A stretch of 64,000 nt of DNA from Desertimonas flava (GTDB taxonomy: Bacteria > Actinomycetota > Acidimicrobiia > Acidimicrobiales > Ilumatobacteraceae), in NCBI RefSeq assembly GCF_003426815.1, contig NZ_QKYK01000009.1, positions 115,781 through 179,780 on the forward strand, written 5' to 3'. A program made the position numbers and the translations under genes. The notes beneath the pieces are model-generated. The model was not told where the DNA came from. It saw only the letters and a list, made by a program, of their open reading frames with translations, and did no database searches. This document shows, in pieces, positions 9,584 through 18,485 of the stretch; positions within the stretch are counted from its first letter, which is position 1, and each line of letters opens with the position of its first letter.

Positions 9584-11860
9584 ATGAGCACCGTCAGCGC
9601 CTCCACCCCCATCGAACTCGTCGAGGGCGTGTACGCCTCGCTTCCCGACCGGGTCGCTCAAGGACGCGAGCGGTTCGGCCGCCCGCTCACCCTCACCGAG
9701 AAGATCCTCCTCAACCACCTGTCGAGCGACAATCAGGACATCGAACGGGCCACGACGTACAACGACTTCCGTCCCGACCGCGTCGCCATGCAGGACGCCA
9801 CCGCCCAGATGGCGCTGCTGCAGTTCATGACGGCCGGGCTGCCGGAGGTCGCCGCACCGTCGACGGTGCACTGCGACCATCTCATCCAGGCGAAGGTCGG
9901 CGCGACGATCGACCTCGGTGTCGCCGTCGACACCAACAAGGAGGTGTACGACTTCCTCCGCTCGGTGTCGGCGAAGTACGGCATCGGCTTCTGGGGTCCG
10001 GGCAGCGGCATCATCCACCAGGTCGTGCTCGAGAACTACGCCTTCCCCGGGGGCATGATGATCGGCACCGACTCCCACACGCCCAACGCCGGCGGCCTCG
10101 GCATGGTCGCCATCGGCGTCGGTGGTGCCGATGCCGTCGACGTGATGACCGGCTTCCCGTTCAACGTGCGCTTCCCGAAGGTCATCGGCGTGCGCCTCAC
10201 CGGCACCCTGTCGGGCTGGTCGAGCCCCAAGGACGTCATCTTGGAGGTCGCTCGCATCCTCACCGTCGAAGGCGGCACCGGCGCCATCATCGAGTACCAC
10301 GGCCCCGGTGCCGACTCGATCTCGGCCACCGGCAAGGGCACGATCTGCAACATGGGCGCCGAGATCGGCGCCACGACGTCGCTGTTCCCCTACGACGCCA
10401 ACATGGCGGCCTACCTCAAGGCGACGGGCCGCGAGGCGATCGCCGACGCCGCCGACCAGGTGGCTGCGGATCTCCGCCCCGACGACGGCGCCGTCTACGA
10501 CGAGCTGATCGAGATCGACCTCGACGAGCTCAAGCCGCTCATCAACGGGCCCCACTCCCCCGACCGGGCCCACCGCGTGGGCACCGCCGTCGGCGACGCT
10601 GCCCGCGAGAACGGCTGGCCGCTCGAGATCTCGGCCACGCTGATCGGCTCGTGCACCAACTCGTCGTACGAAGACATCACCCGCGCCGCGTCGATCGCCC
10701 GGCAGGCGTCCGCCAAGGGACTCAAGGCGAAGACCGACCTCCTCGTCACCCCGGGCTCCGAGCAGATCCGCGCCACCATCGAGCGCGATGGCCTGCTCGC
10801 CGACCTGGAGGCGATCGGGGCGACCGTGCTCGCCAACGCCTGCGGTCCGTGCATCGGTCAGTGGGCGCGGCCCGAGAGCATCACTGGCCGGCCGAACACG
10901 ATCGTCAACTCGTACAACCGCAACTTCCCGAAGCGCAACGACGGCTCGGCCAACACGTTGAGCTTCGTCACGTCGCCGGACACGGTGATGGCGCTGGCGC
11001 TCGCCGGTCGGCTCGACTTCGATCCCACCACCGACACCCTCACCACCGAGGACGGCACCGAGGTGCTGCTCGATCCGCCGGTGGGCGAGATCCTCCCGGC
11101 CGACGGCTACGACCCGGGCGTCGACACGTTCACGGCCCCGCCTGCCGACGGCTCGGGCGTGGAGGTGGCCGTCAGCCCGACGAGCGATCGTCTGCAGCTG
11201 CTCGAGCCGTTCGCGGCCTGGGACGGCAACGACTACTTCAACCTGCCGGTGCTGGTGAAGGCCCACGGCAAGTTCACCACCGACCACATTTCGATGGCCG
11301 GGCCGTGGCTGAAGTATCGCGGTCACCTCGAGAACATCTCGGGCAACCTCTACCTCGGCGCCGTCTCGGCCTACCACGACAACGTCGTCGGTCAGGGCAA
11401 GTCGGCCCTCACCGGCGAGATGATGAGCTTCCCCGACCTCGCCAAGCAGTACCACGAGGCGGGCCAGCCGTGGGTGGTGATCGGCGACCAGAACATGGGT
11501 GAGGGTTCGAGCCGCGAGCACGCGGCGATGGAGCCCCGCTTCCGTGGCGGCCTCGTGGCGATCGCCCGCAGCTTCGCCCGCATCCACGAGACCAACCTGA
11601 AGAAGCAGGGCATGGTGCCGCTGACCTTCGTCGATCCGGCCACCTACGACCTGATCGAGGAGGACGACCGGATCAACGTGCTCGGCCTGCCGCCGGTGCC
11701 CGGCAAGCCGGTGCACTGCCAGATCGTCAAGCCCGATGGCTCGACGGTCGACTTCGAGGCCACGCACACCTTCAGCGACGAGCAGGTGGAGTGGTTCAAG
11801 GCCGGCTCGGCCCTCAACATCGTCAAGGCCAAAGTGGCCGCAGAGGCCACAGGCAGCTGA
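9584..11860 (+). CDS. acn: Aconitate hydratase (mitochondrial/Aco2-like)
   Basis: TCA-cycle enzyme interconverting citrate and isocitrate, 758 residues, cytosolic. The [4Fe-4S] ligands are the Cys in [13 protein letters not shown] and the pair in [11 protein letters not shown]. Other family signatures are the N-terminal [28 protein letters not shown], and the swivelling C-terminal domain with [16 protein letters not shown]. Length and motif spelling fit the mitochondrial-type aconitases rather than the ~900-residue AcnA or AcnB. ATG at 9584 has AGAAGGAG at 9566-9573. The last nine codons including the stop are duplicated immediately downstream. Likely regulated by the neighbouring GntR protein through the block at 9491-9530. 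Confidence 0.96.
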   Translation: MSTVSASTPIELVEGVYASLPDRVAQGRERFGRPLTLTEKILLNHLSSDNQDIERATTYNDFRPDRVAMQDATAQMALLQFMTAGLPEVAAPSTVHCDHLIQAKVGATIDLGVAVDTNKEVYDFLRSVSAKYGIGFWGPGSGIIHQVVLENYAFPGGMMIGTDSHTPNAGGLGMVAIGVGGADAVDVMTGFPFNVRFPKVIGVRLTGTLSGWSSPKDVILEVARILTVEGGTGAIIEYHGPGADSISATGKGTICNMGAEIGATTSLFPYDANMAAYLKATGREAIADAADQVAADLRPDDGAVYDELIEIDLDELKPLINGPHSPDRAHRVGTAVGDAARENGWPLEISATLIGSCTNSSYEDITRAASIARQASAKGLKAKTDLLVTPGSEQIRATIERDGLLADLEAIGATVLANACGPCIGQWARPESITGRPNTIVNSYNRNFPKRNDGSANTLSFVTSPDTVMALALAGRLDFDPTTDTLTTEDGTEVLLDPPVGEILPADGYDPGVDTFTAPPADGSGVEVAVSPTSDRLQLLEPFAAWDGNDYFNLPVLVKAHGKFTTDHISMAGPWLKYRGHLENISGNLYLGAVSAYHDNVVGQGKSALTGEMMSFPDLAKQYHEAGQPWVVIGDQNMGEGSSREHAAMEPRFRGGLVAIARSFARIHETNLKKQGMVPLTFVDPATYDLIEEDDRINVLGLPPVPGKPVHCQIVKPDGSTVDFEATHTFSDEQVEWFKAGSALNIVKAKVAAEATGS

Positions 11861-11887
11861 GTGGCCGCAGAGGCCACAGGCAGCTGA
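11834..11887 (+). repeat. 27-bp tandem duplication spanning the acn stop codon
   Basis: Two perfect head-to-tail copies (11834-11860 and 11861-11887). Each carries GTGGCC-GCAGA-GGCCAC, a 6-bp hairpin, and ends in CAGCTGA. The first copy encodes the last eight residues (VAAEATGS) and stop of aconitase; the second repeats them in the same frame after the stop. Confidence 0.95.
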
Positions 11888-11962
11888 CCCATCCGAGTGT
11901 CGGGCGCCCCCCAGTAGGGCGTTCAACACTCCGGAGCAGTTCAACACTCGGACGGGTCAATC

Positions 11963-12127
11963 GATCAACGCGCGGATGGAGACCGGTCGCGAGACGTCAA
12001 CGAGCCGGCGCCGGAGGGATCAACCCGCGGATGGAGACCGGTCGCGAGAGGTCAACGAGCCGGCGCCGAAGGGATCAACGCGCGGATGGAGACCGGTCGC
12101 GAGAGGTCAACGAGCCGGCGCCGAAGG
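11963..12127. repeat. Three 55-bp tandem repeats (TCAAC-phased)
   Basis: Copies at 11963-12017, 12018-12072 and 12073-12127 with only a few substitutions. Each begins GATCAAC and has a second GTCAAC 32 bp later, so a TCAAC pentamer recurs at 32, 23, 32, 23, 32 bp. TTCAACACTC occurs twice just upstream (about 11920-11950). Fifty-five is not divisible by three and no real gene covers the region. It fills most of the 427-bp gap between the convergent acn and LysM genes. Confidence 0.95.
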
Positions 12128-12135
12128 GGGATGCT

Positions 12136-12156
12136 CGAAGGGGGATTCCCCCTTCG
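12136..12156. terminator. Hairpin between acn and LysM gene
   Basis: A 21-base near-perfect palindrome (CGAAGGGGGA, central T, and its complement), followed by no T-run. Position between convergent genes suggests a bidirectional terminator. The remaining 12157-12287 contains low-complexity GCGAGCGAAGCGAGC (12209-12223), which also occurs in repeat copy A; no gene seen there. Confidence 0.55.
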
Positions 12157-12287
12157 ATGCGGCGACCAGCGCAGCTTGCTGCGCCGCCGCCTCTTTCAAT
12201 TCTTCCGTGCGAGCGAAGCGAGCTCGACCTAACTCGCCGCAGGCGAGCGAGGGAGCGCAGCGACCGAAGCGAGCCGAGGACGACCCC

Positions 12288-12974
12288 TCAGCAGGGGATC
12301 AGGATCTCGATGCCGATCACGAAGCCGGCGTAGAACGGCGTCGCCGCGTTGGCGGCGTCGAGTTCGGCGACGGTGACGTCGAAGCGGCGGGCGACCGTCC
12401 CCTTCACGTCGCCGGCGCGGATCGTGTAGGTCTGCTGCGTCGAGCCGTCGGGGCACGCTCCCTCGGCGGCGTCTCCGTCCGGCGACGCGGCGCCCGAGCC
12501 GCTCCCGGGAGGCGCCTCGTCGGGATCCCAGTCCTGCGGAGGGATGCGGATCGAGTCGCCCGGCTGGAGCGAGTGTTGCAGGCTCTCCCACCCGTTGTAG
12601 GCGGCGATGGCTTCGGCTGTGACGTCGAAGCGTTGGGCGATGCCGACGAGGTAGTCGCCGCGCCGCACCTCGTAGGCCTGCTCGGCGTTGGGGTCGGCGT
12701 CGGCGGGGTCACCCGCGGTGCCCCCACTGGAGCCATCGTCGTCGCCGCCACCCAGATCGGGTGGGGCCGGCAGGGTGGTGGTCGTGGTGCGGACCGGCTC
12801 GGTGCGGAACGTCGTCGAGGTGCCGGAGGCGACGATGGTGACACCGGGCGAGGCGCTGCCGCTGGAGCAGCTCGACAGGCCGACGACGCCGGCGACCAGG
12901 CCGGCTGCGACCGCTCCGGACAACCCGGCCACCTTGCGCGCCGAAAGGCGTCGGAGCCACCCGCGGTTGATCAC
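12288..12974 (-). CDS. LysM-domain lipoprotein
   Basis: Predicted envelope protein of 228 residues that binds peptidoglycan glycan chains. From the GTG at 12974 the N-terminus is basic (NRGWLRRLSARK), then hydrophobic, ending in a lipobox LSSC with Cys36 as the lipidation site. A Ser/Thr/Pro/Gly-rich linker follows. Two LysM modules are at about 100-147 (YEVRRGDYLVGIAQRFDV) and 183-228 (YTIRAGDVKGTVARRFDV). No catalytic domain is present. The frame remains open to 13028 but the lipobox spacing favours the GTG. Confidence 0.85.
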   Translation of the reverse strand: MINRGWLRRLSARKVAGLSGAVAAGLVAGVVGLSSCSSGSASPGVTIVASGTSTTFRTEPVRTTTTTLPAPPDLGGGDDDGSSGGTAGDPADADPNAEQAYEVRRGDYLVGIAQRFDVTAEAIAAYNGWESLQHSLQPGDSIRIPPQDWDPDEAPPGSGSGAASPDGDAAEGACPDGSTQQTYTIRAGDVKGTVARRFDVTVAELDAANAATPFYAGFVIGIEILIPC

Positions 12975-13090
12975 GGGGTCAGCGTAGTGACGGGGCCCTT
13001 CTCGCCGGCGGCACCGTCGCCGTGACACCTGCTGCGACGTGCGTCAGCATCCGGATGGGGGCGGGATCCAAACCCACTACCCGACTCAGG

Positions 13091-13167
13091 AATCCAAGGT
13101 CCAACGTCATGGCTGGTGAGCGCCGGTGGGTGGAATTGCGCCCACCAGCCATGGCGACCTTTGGATT
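13091..13167. repeat. Long imperfect inverted repeat in a 363-bp intergenic region
   Basis: Outer arms AATCCAAGGTC (13091-13101) and GACCTTTGGATT (13156-13167), inner arms ATGGCTGGTGAGCGC (13109-13123) and GCGCCCACCAGCCAT (13138-13152; 14 of 15 pair). This folds as a 77-nt two-part hairpin. The rest of 12975-13337 shows no convincing gene. It lies upstream of the LysM gene and downstream of the kinase gene, so it may be a structured leader, a small RNA or a miniature mobile repeat. Confidence 0.7.
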
Positions 13168-13315
13168 GCCACAAGTGTACCGCTCGGCCGACTTGTGTCT
13201 CGTGAATTATCGTTTCGGATGGCGGGTCTCATCATGCCGGAAACCCGGGCCCCGGATCGGGGTGACGGGTCGAGGCGAGACGTGCTCTTCACTACCGCCG
13301 TAGCAGCTCAAACAC

Positions 13316-13340
13316 TAGCATCGCGAGGCCTCGCGCGCTA
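13316..13340 (-). terminator. Palindrome overlapping the kinase stop codon
   Basis: CGCGAGGCCTCGCG (13322-13335) flanked by ACTAGC/GCTAGT with a one-base bulge. The TAG stop of the kinase gene is part of the right arm. No T-run. Confidence 0.5.
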
Positions 13341-14936
13341 GTCGTACGAGACCACGATCCGGGTCAGTTCCTGCCCTGGTTGCACGGCTGTTTCGCCCTT
13401 CGGGGACAGCGTCACGGTGACCTCTCCGTCAGGTCCGGCGAGGGTCACGGCGGTGCGCTCATGGGCTCCGTCGCCAGGCGGGTCTCCGACGATCTCCCAG
13501 TCGGGATTGGCGGCGAGCAGCGCCTCGAGCGCCTCCGGCACCGAGCCGGCGAACGAGGCCGATTCGCGGTTCTCGTCGGCGTTGGGGGTGAAGTCGGCGA
13601 CGAATCCCGACAGGTCGAGCCGGGCTCCCTCAGCCGGCACGTCGGTGCCGGTTCCCGTGCCCGTGTCCGCCGGATCGCTCACGGGCGGATCCGTCGGGAC
13701 GACCGTGTCGCCCGCGGTGGTGGGCGGTAGCGGACCCGGCACGGTCGACGCCGATGGTTCCGTGCTGTCGTCGGTCGACACGATCGGCAGCACGGGCTCG
13801 GTCTCGATGGGGTCGGTGGGCGGCGGGTCGTCGTCGCCGCCCCCGCCCGACAGGGCGATCACGAGGGCCACGATCGCCGCGACGACCAGCGCGCCGAGGC
13901 CGATGGCCAGCTTCTTCTGCTGCGTCAGCCAGCCGCCGCGCGGCACGGCGGCACCGAGTTGCGTTCCGGTCGGCAACGGCTGGCCGTCGGGACCGAGCTC
14001 GGCCGGAGGCGGCGCGGACGGGGGCGCCAGCGGGCGCCCCGGCGCGCCGCCGCCGGGCACCGACATCGACGCCTTGAGGGCGACGAGCTCGGCGACGACG
14101 TCGTCGGCCGTGCTCGGACGGTCGTCGGGTTGCTCGGCGACGAGGCGGGTGATCAGGTCGACGAGTTGGGCGGGTGGCTGCGGGGCGCCGCGCTCGACCG
14201 CTTCGGCGACGACGGCCGGAACGTCGATGCGCTCGTTGGCGGCCGCCGCCATCGTCGACGCCTTGCCCCCCGGGTCCCCGGTGAGCAGCTCGAGCATGAT
14301 CCGCCCGAGCGAGTAGAGGTCGCTGCGCCGATCCAGTTGGGTGAGCCCGGCAGCCTGTTCCGGCGACACATACCCCGGTGAGCCGGCGACCAGCGTCAGC
14401 GACGTCATGTCGAGGCCCCGGGCGAGACCGAAGTCGGCGAGCACCACCGTCTCGTCGGCGGCGAGACCGGGGATGCCGCGCCGCGTGGACGAGGACCGGA
14501 CCAGCACGTTGGTGGGCTTGACGTCTCGGTGCAGGTGACCGGCGGCGTGGACGTCGACCAGGGCGTAGGCGATCTCGGTGGCGATCGACACCACTTCCGT
14601 CACGTCGAAGTTGCGGCCCTCACGGTGACGCTGATCGAGACGGTCGCCGAGCGTCCCGCGATCGGCCCAGGCCATGACGAGATACGGCTGGCCGGTGGCG
14701 GTCTCACCGAGGTGGAAGCCGCGCACGATCCGCGGGCTCTCGGCGGTCAGCAGAACCCGGGCCTCCGACAGGAACCGGCGGCGCACCTCGTGGTCCCGGC
14801 TCCAGTTGTCGGCGAGGATCTTGACCGCCACCCGGCGGTCGAGCACCTGGTCATGGGCCAACCACACGGTTGCGAATGAACCCGTCCCCAGGACCCGCTC
14901 GAGTCGGTAAGGTCCAAGGATCTGCGCGTCAGCCAC
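13338..14936 (-). CDS. PknB-like Ser/Thr protein kinase, membrane-anchored
   Basis: Receptor-type Hanks kinase of 532 residues. The cytosolic catalytic domain (about 8-275) has the Gly loop GTGSFATVW, Lys39 in VAVKIL, the catalytic loop HLHRDVKPTN, DFGLA, and the SPEQ motif. A Pro-rich juxtamembrane stretch leads to one transmembrane helix (IGLGALVVAAIVALVIAL). The outside part is a Thr/Pro/Asp linker followed by a ~100-residue domain (DLSGFVADFTPNADENRESA...) that does not look like PASTA repeats. It is divergent from an ECF sigma gene with only 56 bp between starts, suggesting a signalling link. Confidence 0.93.
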   Translation of the reverse strand: MADAQILGPYRLERVLGTGSFATVWLAHDQVLDRRVAVKILADNWSRDHEVRRRFLSEARVLLTAESPRIVRGFHLGETATGQPYLVMAWADRGTLGDRLDQRHREGRNFDVTEVVSIATEIAYALVDVHAAGHLHRDVKPTNVLVRSSSTRRGIPGLAADETVVLADFGLARGLDMTSLTLVAGSPGYVSPEQAAGLTQLDRRSDLYSLGRIMLELLTGDPGGKASTMAAAANERIDVPAVVAEAVERGAPQPPAQLVDLITRLVAEQPDDRPSTADDVVAELVALKASMSVPGGGAPGRPLAPPSAPPPAELGPDGQPLPTGTQLGAAVPRGGWLTQQKKLAIGLGALVVAAIVALVIALSGGGGDDDPPPTDPIETEPVLPIVSTDDSTEPSASTVPGPLPPTTAGDTVVPTDPPVSDPADTGTGTGTDVPAEGARLDLSGFVADFTPNADENRESASFAGSVPEALEALLAANPDWEIVGDPPGDGAHERTAVTLAGPDGEVTVTLSPKGETAVQPGQELTRIVVSYD

Positions 14937-14992
14937 CGGACGAATCTAGGAGATCGGCCCGCGCGGAGTCCGCGACCAAGGGAGACGCACTG

Positions 14993-15580
14993 ATGGAGTT
15001 CGACGAGATCGAGGCGGTCGGGCAGCGCGCGGCACGTGGGGACAAGGCGGCGCTCGACCAGCTCCTCGTCGGCATCCAGCCGTTGATCCTCAGCCGTTGC
15101 CGGCGCTTCCTGCCCAACAATCTCGACGCCGAGGAAGCCGCCCAGGATGCCCTCTTCTCCATCGCCCGGCGCATCGAGAGCTTCGAGGGCCGGGCCAAGT
15201 TCACCACGTGGATGTACCAGCTCACGACGAACGCGGCGATCGACTGCTATCGCAAGTTGAAGCGGCGGCGCAGCGTCCTCGAGGCTCCGCCCGACCTGGC
15301 GGCGCGGGGTTCGTCGCCCAGCGTCATCGCCGGTGCCCGGATCGACGTCCTCGAAGCGGCCGAGCAGCTGGAGCGACGCCTCGTCGAGCCGGTGCTCATG
15401 CGAGACCTCTGCGAGCTCGAGTACTCCGACATCGCCGATCTCCTCGGCATCCCGCTGGGCACCGTCAAGTCCCGGATCCACGACGGGCGGGAGCAGATGC
15501 GCAAGGTGCTCTACGGCCGCGGCCCCGACGGCGAGGGCGTCACGTCGACGTCGCACCGCCGGAGCGAACCGACCGAATGA
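14993..15580 (+). CDS. RNA polymerase ECF-type sigma factor
   Basis: Sigma-70-family factor of 195 residues. Region 2 is at about 10-85 (LLVGIQPLILSRCRRFLPN, DAEEAAQDALFSIARRIESF, FTTWMYQLTTNAAIDCYRK) and region 4 at about 125-175 (LCELEYSDIADLLGIPLGTVKSRIHDGREQ). Region 3 is absent, as in ECF factors. The ATG at 14993 follows AAGGGAGA. Its stop overlaps the next gene's start (ATGA). No recognisable anti-sigma (zinc-binding ZAS) gene is next to it; the adjacent kinase is a candidate controller. Confidence 0.92.
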   Translation: MEFDEIEAVGQRAARGDKAALDQLLVGIQPLILSRCRRFLPNNLDAEEAAQDALFSIARRIESFEGRAKFTTWMYQLTTNAAIDCYRKLKRRRSVLEAPPDLAARGSSPSVIAGARIDVLEAAEQLERRLVEPVLMRDLCELEYSDIADLLGIPLGTVKSRIHDGREQMRKVLYGRGPDGEGVTSTSHRRSEPTE

Positions 15581-16623
15581 CCCATCCGCTGGTCGCAGCC
15601 GCAGCCCTCGCCGCGCTCGCCGTCGGCGTGGCTGCGTCGCCCCCGTCGCAGCCTGGCGGGGACGACGATGCGGCGGCCACCAGCGCGTCCGCCAGCCCAC
15701 CGCCGCCGGCCGGCGAGTCATCCAGCAGTCCTTCGGAGCCGGTGACGGTGGGCGGGTCGGCCGGCAGCGGTCCCGGTTCGCCTGCCGACGTGACGATCAA
15801 GACCATCCCGGGGGCCCCGGTCACCGTTCCCGGCGAGGCGCCGCCCCACGCCTCGATCGACCAACTCGTGGCGGCCTCGCAGCGGTTCCTCGGACCCTCG
15901 ACCGACATGACGGCCGCGTTCGCAGGGCTCGTCGACGTCCCGCCCGGCATCCCCACGCCTGCCGGCTCGACCGTGCTCGAGATGATGCTCAGCCTCGAGC
16001 CGTCCGACGAGGCCGACGACAGCTACTACTACGGCACCGTCACGTTCGAGTCCACCGCCACCGCCTCCGACATCGCCGAGTTCTACGAGACGCTCCTGCC
16101 CGCTGCCGGCTATCCGCAGAGCGGCGACAGCACGAGCAGCGACGAGGGCGGCCGGCGACGCACGCTCGAGTTCGACATCCCCGCGGCCGAGTACTGGCTC
16201 GCCGACATCACCGTCACGCTGACCGAGAGTGTCACCGACGACGAGGTCACGCCGACGCACGAACTGCGCTGGTATGCGGACGCAGACGAGTCGAAACTCG
16301 AGCCGTTCCTCGGCTGGGCGCCCGGGCTGCCGCTGCCCGCCGATGCCATTCCGGCGTCCGTGCTGTTCTCCACCTCGGCGTTCCTCGACGTCGACTCGGT
16401 GAGCGTCGAGGTCGCCTACGACATTCCCGGCGTCGATCCGGTCACCATGCACTCGACGTTCGAGGGCCAGCTGCCACGCGGCGGCTACGCCATCGACGCC
16501 GACGAGGACATCGACGGTTCGACCACGATGACCGGCCCCGGGATCCCGCAGATCTCCATCTACTGGAACGAGGGATATCCGACCGGCACGCGGGCGACGG
16601 TCCGCGGTCGCGTCGTCCTCTGA
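15577..16623 (+). CDS. Unknown secreted protein coupled to the ECF sigma gene
   Basis: 348 residues with no family I recognise. The start is a hydrophobic signal-like segment (LVAAAALAALAVGVAAS), followed by an Asp/Ala/Ser/Pro low-complexity linker to about residue 85. The rest is an acidic globular region with two similar-looking halves (SYYYGTVTFESTATASDIAEFYETLLPAAGY and DSVSVEVAYDIPGVDPVTMHSTFEGQLPRGGY). It overlaps the sigma gene by 4 bp, so translation is coupled. Export implies an extracytoplasmic role, possibly the sensed or regulated envelope component. Confidence 0.75.
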   Translation: MTHPLVAAAALAALAVGVAASPPSQPGGDDDAAATSASASPPPPAGESSSSPSEPVTVGGSAGSGPGSPADVTIKTIPGAPVTVPGEAPPHASIDQLVAASQRFLGPSTDMTAAFAGLVDVPPGIPTPAGSTVLEMMLSLEPSDEADDSYYYGTVTFESTATASDIAEFYETLLPAAGYPQSGDSTSSDEGGRRRTLEFDIPAAEYWLADITVTLTESVTDDEVTPTHELRWYADADESKLEPFLGWAPGLPLPADAIPASVLFSTSAFLDVDSVSVEVAYDIPGVDPVTMHSTFEGQLPRGGYAIDADEDIDGSTTMTGPGIPQISIYWNEGYPTGTRATVRGRVVL

Positions 16624-16763
16624 CCGGCCGGCCCGGCAACCGAAGCGGGCGTCGCCGGGCCGACTGTGCCAGCATGGGTCGCCGATGAGACGGCCGCCTG
16701 GCGCCAGCTGCCGGGTGCGAGTCGCCCCGGTCGCGGACCGAACCCAAGGAGGAGACCCGGAGC

Positions 16764-17513
16764 GTGCAGGACAGCGGAGGCGGCGCGGCATTGGCGTTCA
16801 ACGACATCGGGATGACCTTTCCCGATGGGACCGTCGCCATCGACCGGGTGTCGTTCAGTGTCACTCGGGGCGAGTTCATCACCGTCGTCGGGCCGTCGGG
16901 GTGCGGTAAGTCGACGCTCCTGAAGATCGCATCGGGACTGCTCGACGCCACGCAGGGCTCCGTGGACATCGATCGGGAACGCATCGGGTACGTCTTCCAG
17001 GATCCGACGCTGATGCCCTGGCGGACGGTGCGCGCCAACGTCGAACTGCTCGCCGAGCTGCACGGCATCGGCCGGCAGCAGCGCCGTGAGCTGGCCGCCA
17101 GGGCCATCGACCTCGTCGGCCTGTCCGGGTTCGAGAACCACTACCCGAAGTCGCTCTCGGGCGGGATGCGCATGCGGTGCTCGCTCGCCCGCACACTCAC
17201 CCTGAGCCCGCCGATCCTGATGTTCGACGAGCCCTTCGGGGCGGTCGACGAGATCACCCGCGAGCATCTCAACGAGGAGACCCTGCGGCTGTTCCAGCAG
17301 GAAGGCTTCGCCGGGCTGTTCATCACCCACTCGATCTCCGAGGCGGTCTTCATGAGCACCAGGGTCCTCGTCATGTCGGCCCGTCCCGGGCGCATCGTGG
17401 CCGAGTACGACGTGCCGTTCTCGTACCCGCGCTCACCCGACCTGCGCTTCGATCCCGAGTTCGCCCGGCTGAGCGGCGAGATCTCCACCTCCCTCCGGGC
17501 GGCCCACGTATGA
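16764..17513 (+). CDS. ABC transporter ATP-binding protein (SsuB/TauB/ThiZ-like)
   Basis: Energises import by the adjacent permease and binding protein; 249 residues. Walker A is GPSGCGKSTLLK, the Q-loop is FQDPTLMPWRTV, the signature is LSGGMRMRCSLARTL, Walker B is ILMFDEPFGAVDEITR, and the H-loop is FITHSISEAV. The MPWRTV spelling and the overall length are those of nitrate/sulfonate/taurine/pyrimidine importers. Start is GTG at 16764 with AAGGAGGAG at 16746-16754. It is the first gene of a compact set: it overlaps the permease gene by 4 bp. The 140-bp upstream region is GC-rich and contains no riboswitch motif I can name. Confidence 0.93.
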   Translation: MQDSGGGAALAFNDIGMTFPDGTVAIDRVSFSVTRGEFITVVGPSGCGKSTLLKIASGLLDATQGSVDIDRERIGYVFQDPTLMPWRTVRANVELLAELHGIGRQQRRELAARAIDLVGLSGFENHYPKSLSGGMRMRCSLARTLTLSPPILMFDEPFGAVDEITREHLNEETLRLFQQEGFAGLFITHSISEAVFMSTRVLVMSARPGRIVAEYDVPFSYPRSPDLRFDPEFARLSGEISTSLRAAHV

Positions 17514-18415
17514 CCGACCGGCCTGGCACCGACCTGGTCCCGTCGGTCACCGACCCCATCGTGACGTCGGCGATCGTCGAGGCGCCCACCGTCCGGGCCG
17601 CGCCGACCGTGTCCCGGAGTCGGCGGGTCGCCCGGGCGGTCATCCCGCCGTTGGTGCTGCTCGCGGCCGTCATCGGGGTCTGGTACTACGTCCACCGCTT
17701 CGTTCTGTCGCAGCGGCGCAAGTTCGTGCTCCCCTATCCCCACGACGTCGTGCGGGTCGGTTTCCTCGAATGGGACAACCTGAGTGAGTTGCTCGAGGCC
17801 ACCTGGTCGAGCACCAGAGTCGCCGCGATCGGGCTCTTCCTCGCCATCCTCCTCGGCGTCGCCGTGGCCACCTTGATGAGCCAGGCGAAGATCATCGAGC
17901 GGGCGATGTTCCCGATGCTGGTCGCCCTGCAGGCGATCCCGATCCTCGCCATCGTGCCGCTGATCACGTTCTGGTTGGGCACGGGCCAGAACGCCCGGGT
18001 GCTGGTGTGCGTGATCATCTCCTTCTTCCCGATCGTGCTCAACACGCTCTTCGGCCTGCTCGGCGCCGACGGCGGCCTCCACGACCTCGTCACGCTCCAT
18101 CGAGGTGACCGCTGGACGCGGCTGCGCAAGGTGATGTTCCCGTCGGCGCTGCCGGCGATGTTCGCCGGCCTGCGCATCTCGGCCGGCCTGTCGGTGGTGG
18201 GCGCGATCGTCGGCGACTTCTTCTTCGGCCGCGGTGACGTCGGCATCGGCCAGCGCATCAAGCAGTACTCGCTCAACTCCAACTACAACCACCAGCTCTT
18301 CGCCGCCGTGATCATCGCCTCGATGATGGGCATCATCGTGTTCCTGCTCTTCGGTGCGCTCCAGAGCGCCGTGATCGGCAAGTGGCACGACTCGAAGTCC
18401 GGCGGCGGTCGCTGA
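17510..18415 (+). CDS. ABC transporter permease (SsuC/TauC/ThiX-like)
   Basis: Integral membrane subunit of 301 residues. After a cytosolic N-tail the first helix is IPPLVLLAAVIGVWYYV, and at least four further helices follow (e.g. RVAAIGLFLAILLGVAVATL, AIPILAIVPLITFWLG, VLVCVIISFFPIVLNTLFGL, FAAVIIASMMGIIVFLLFGAL). The cytosolic coupling loop is seen as LRKVMFPSALPAMFAGLRISAG. ATG at 17510 overlaps the ATPase stop. A large loop around GGLHDLVTLHRGDRW is typical of the family. Confidence 0.92.
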   Translation: MTDRPGTDLVPSVTDPIVTSAIVEAPTVRAAPTVSRSRRVARAVIPPLVLLAAVIGVWYYVHRFVLSQRRKFVLPYPHDVVRVGFLEWDNLSELLEATWSSTRVAAIGLFLAILLGVAVATLMSQAKIIERAMFPMLVALQAIPILAIVPLITFWLGTGQNARVLVCVIISFFPIVLNTLFGLLGADGGLHDLVTLHRGDRWTRLRKVMFPSALPAMFAGLRISAGLSVVGAIVGDFFFGRGDVGIGQRIKQYSLNSNYNHQLFAAVIIASMMGIIVFLLFGALQSAVIGKWHDSKSGGGR

Positions 18416-18485
18416 CGATGTCCCCGAGTCCCACCGCGTCCGTCCGATCAGCACTCCACCACCCCAACACCAACAGGAGCACCCG

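Noticed and set aside
11736..13025. 429-codon + strand frame across the tandem repeats and LysM gene
   Set aside because: Starts within acn, runs through 55-bp repeats whose length is not a multiple of three, then antisense to the LysM gene; not a gene.
16624..16763. Riboswitch upstream of the ABC importer
   Set aside because: No TPP, cobalamin or other conserved core could be recognised by eye.
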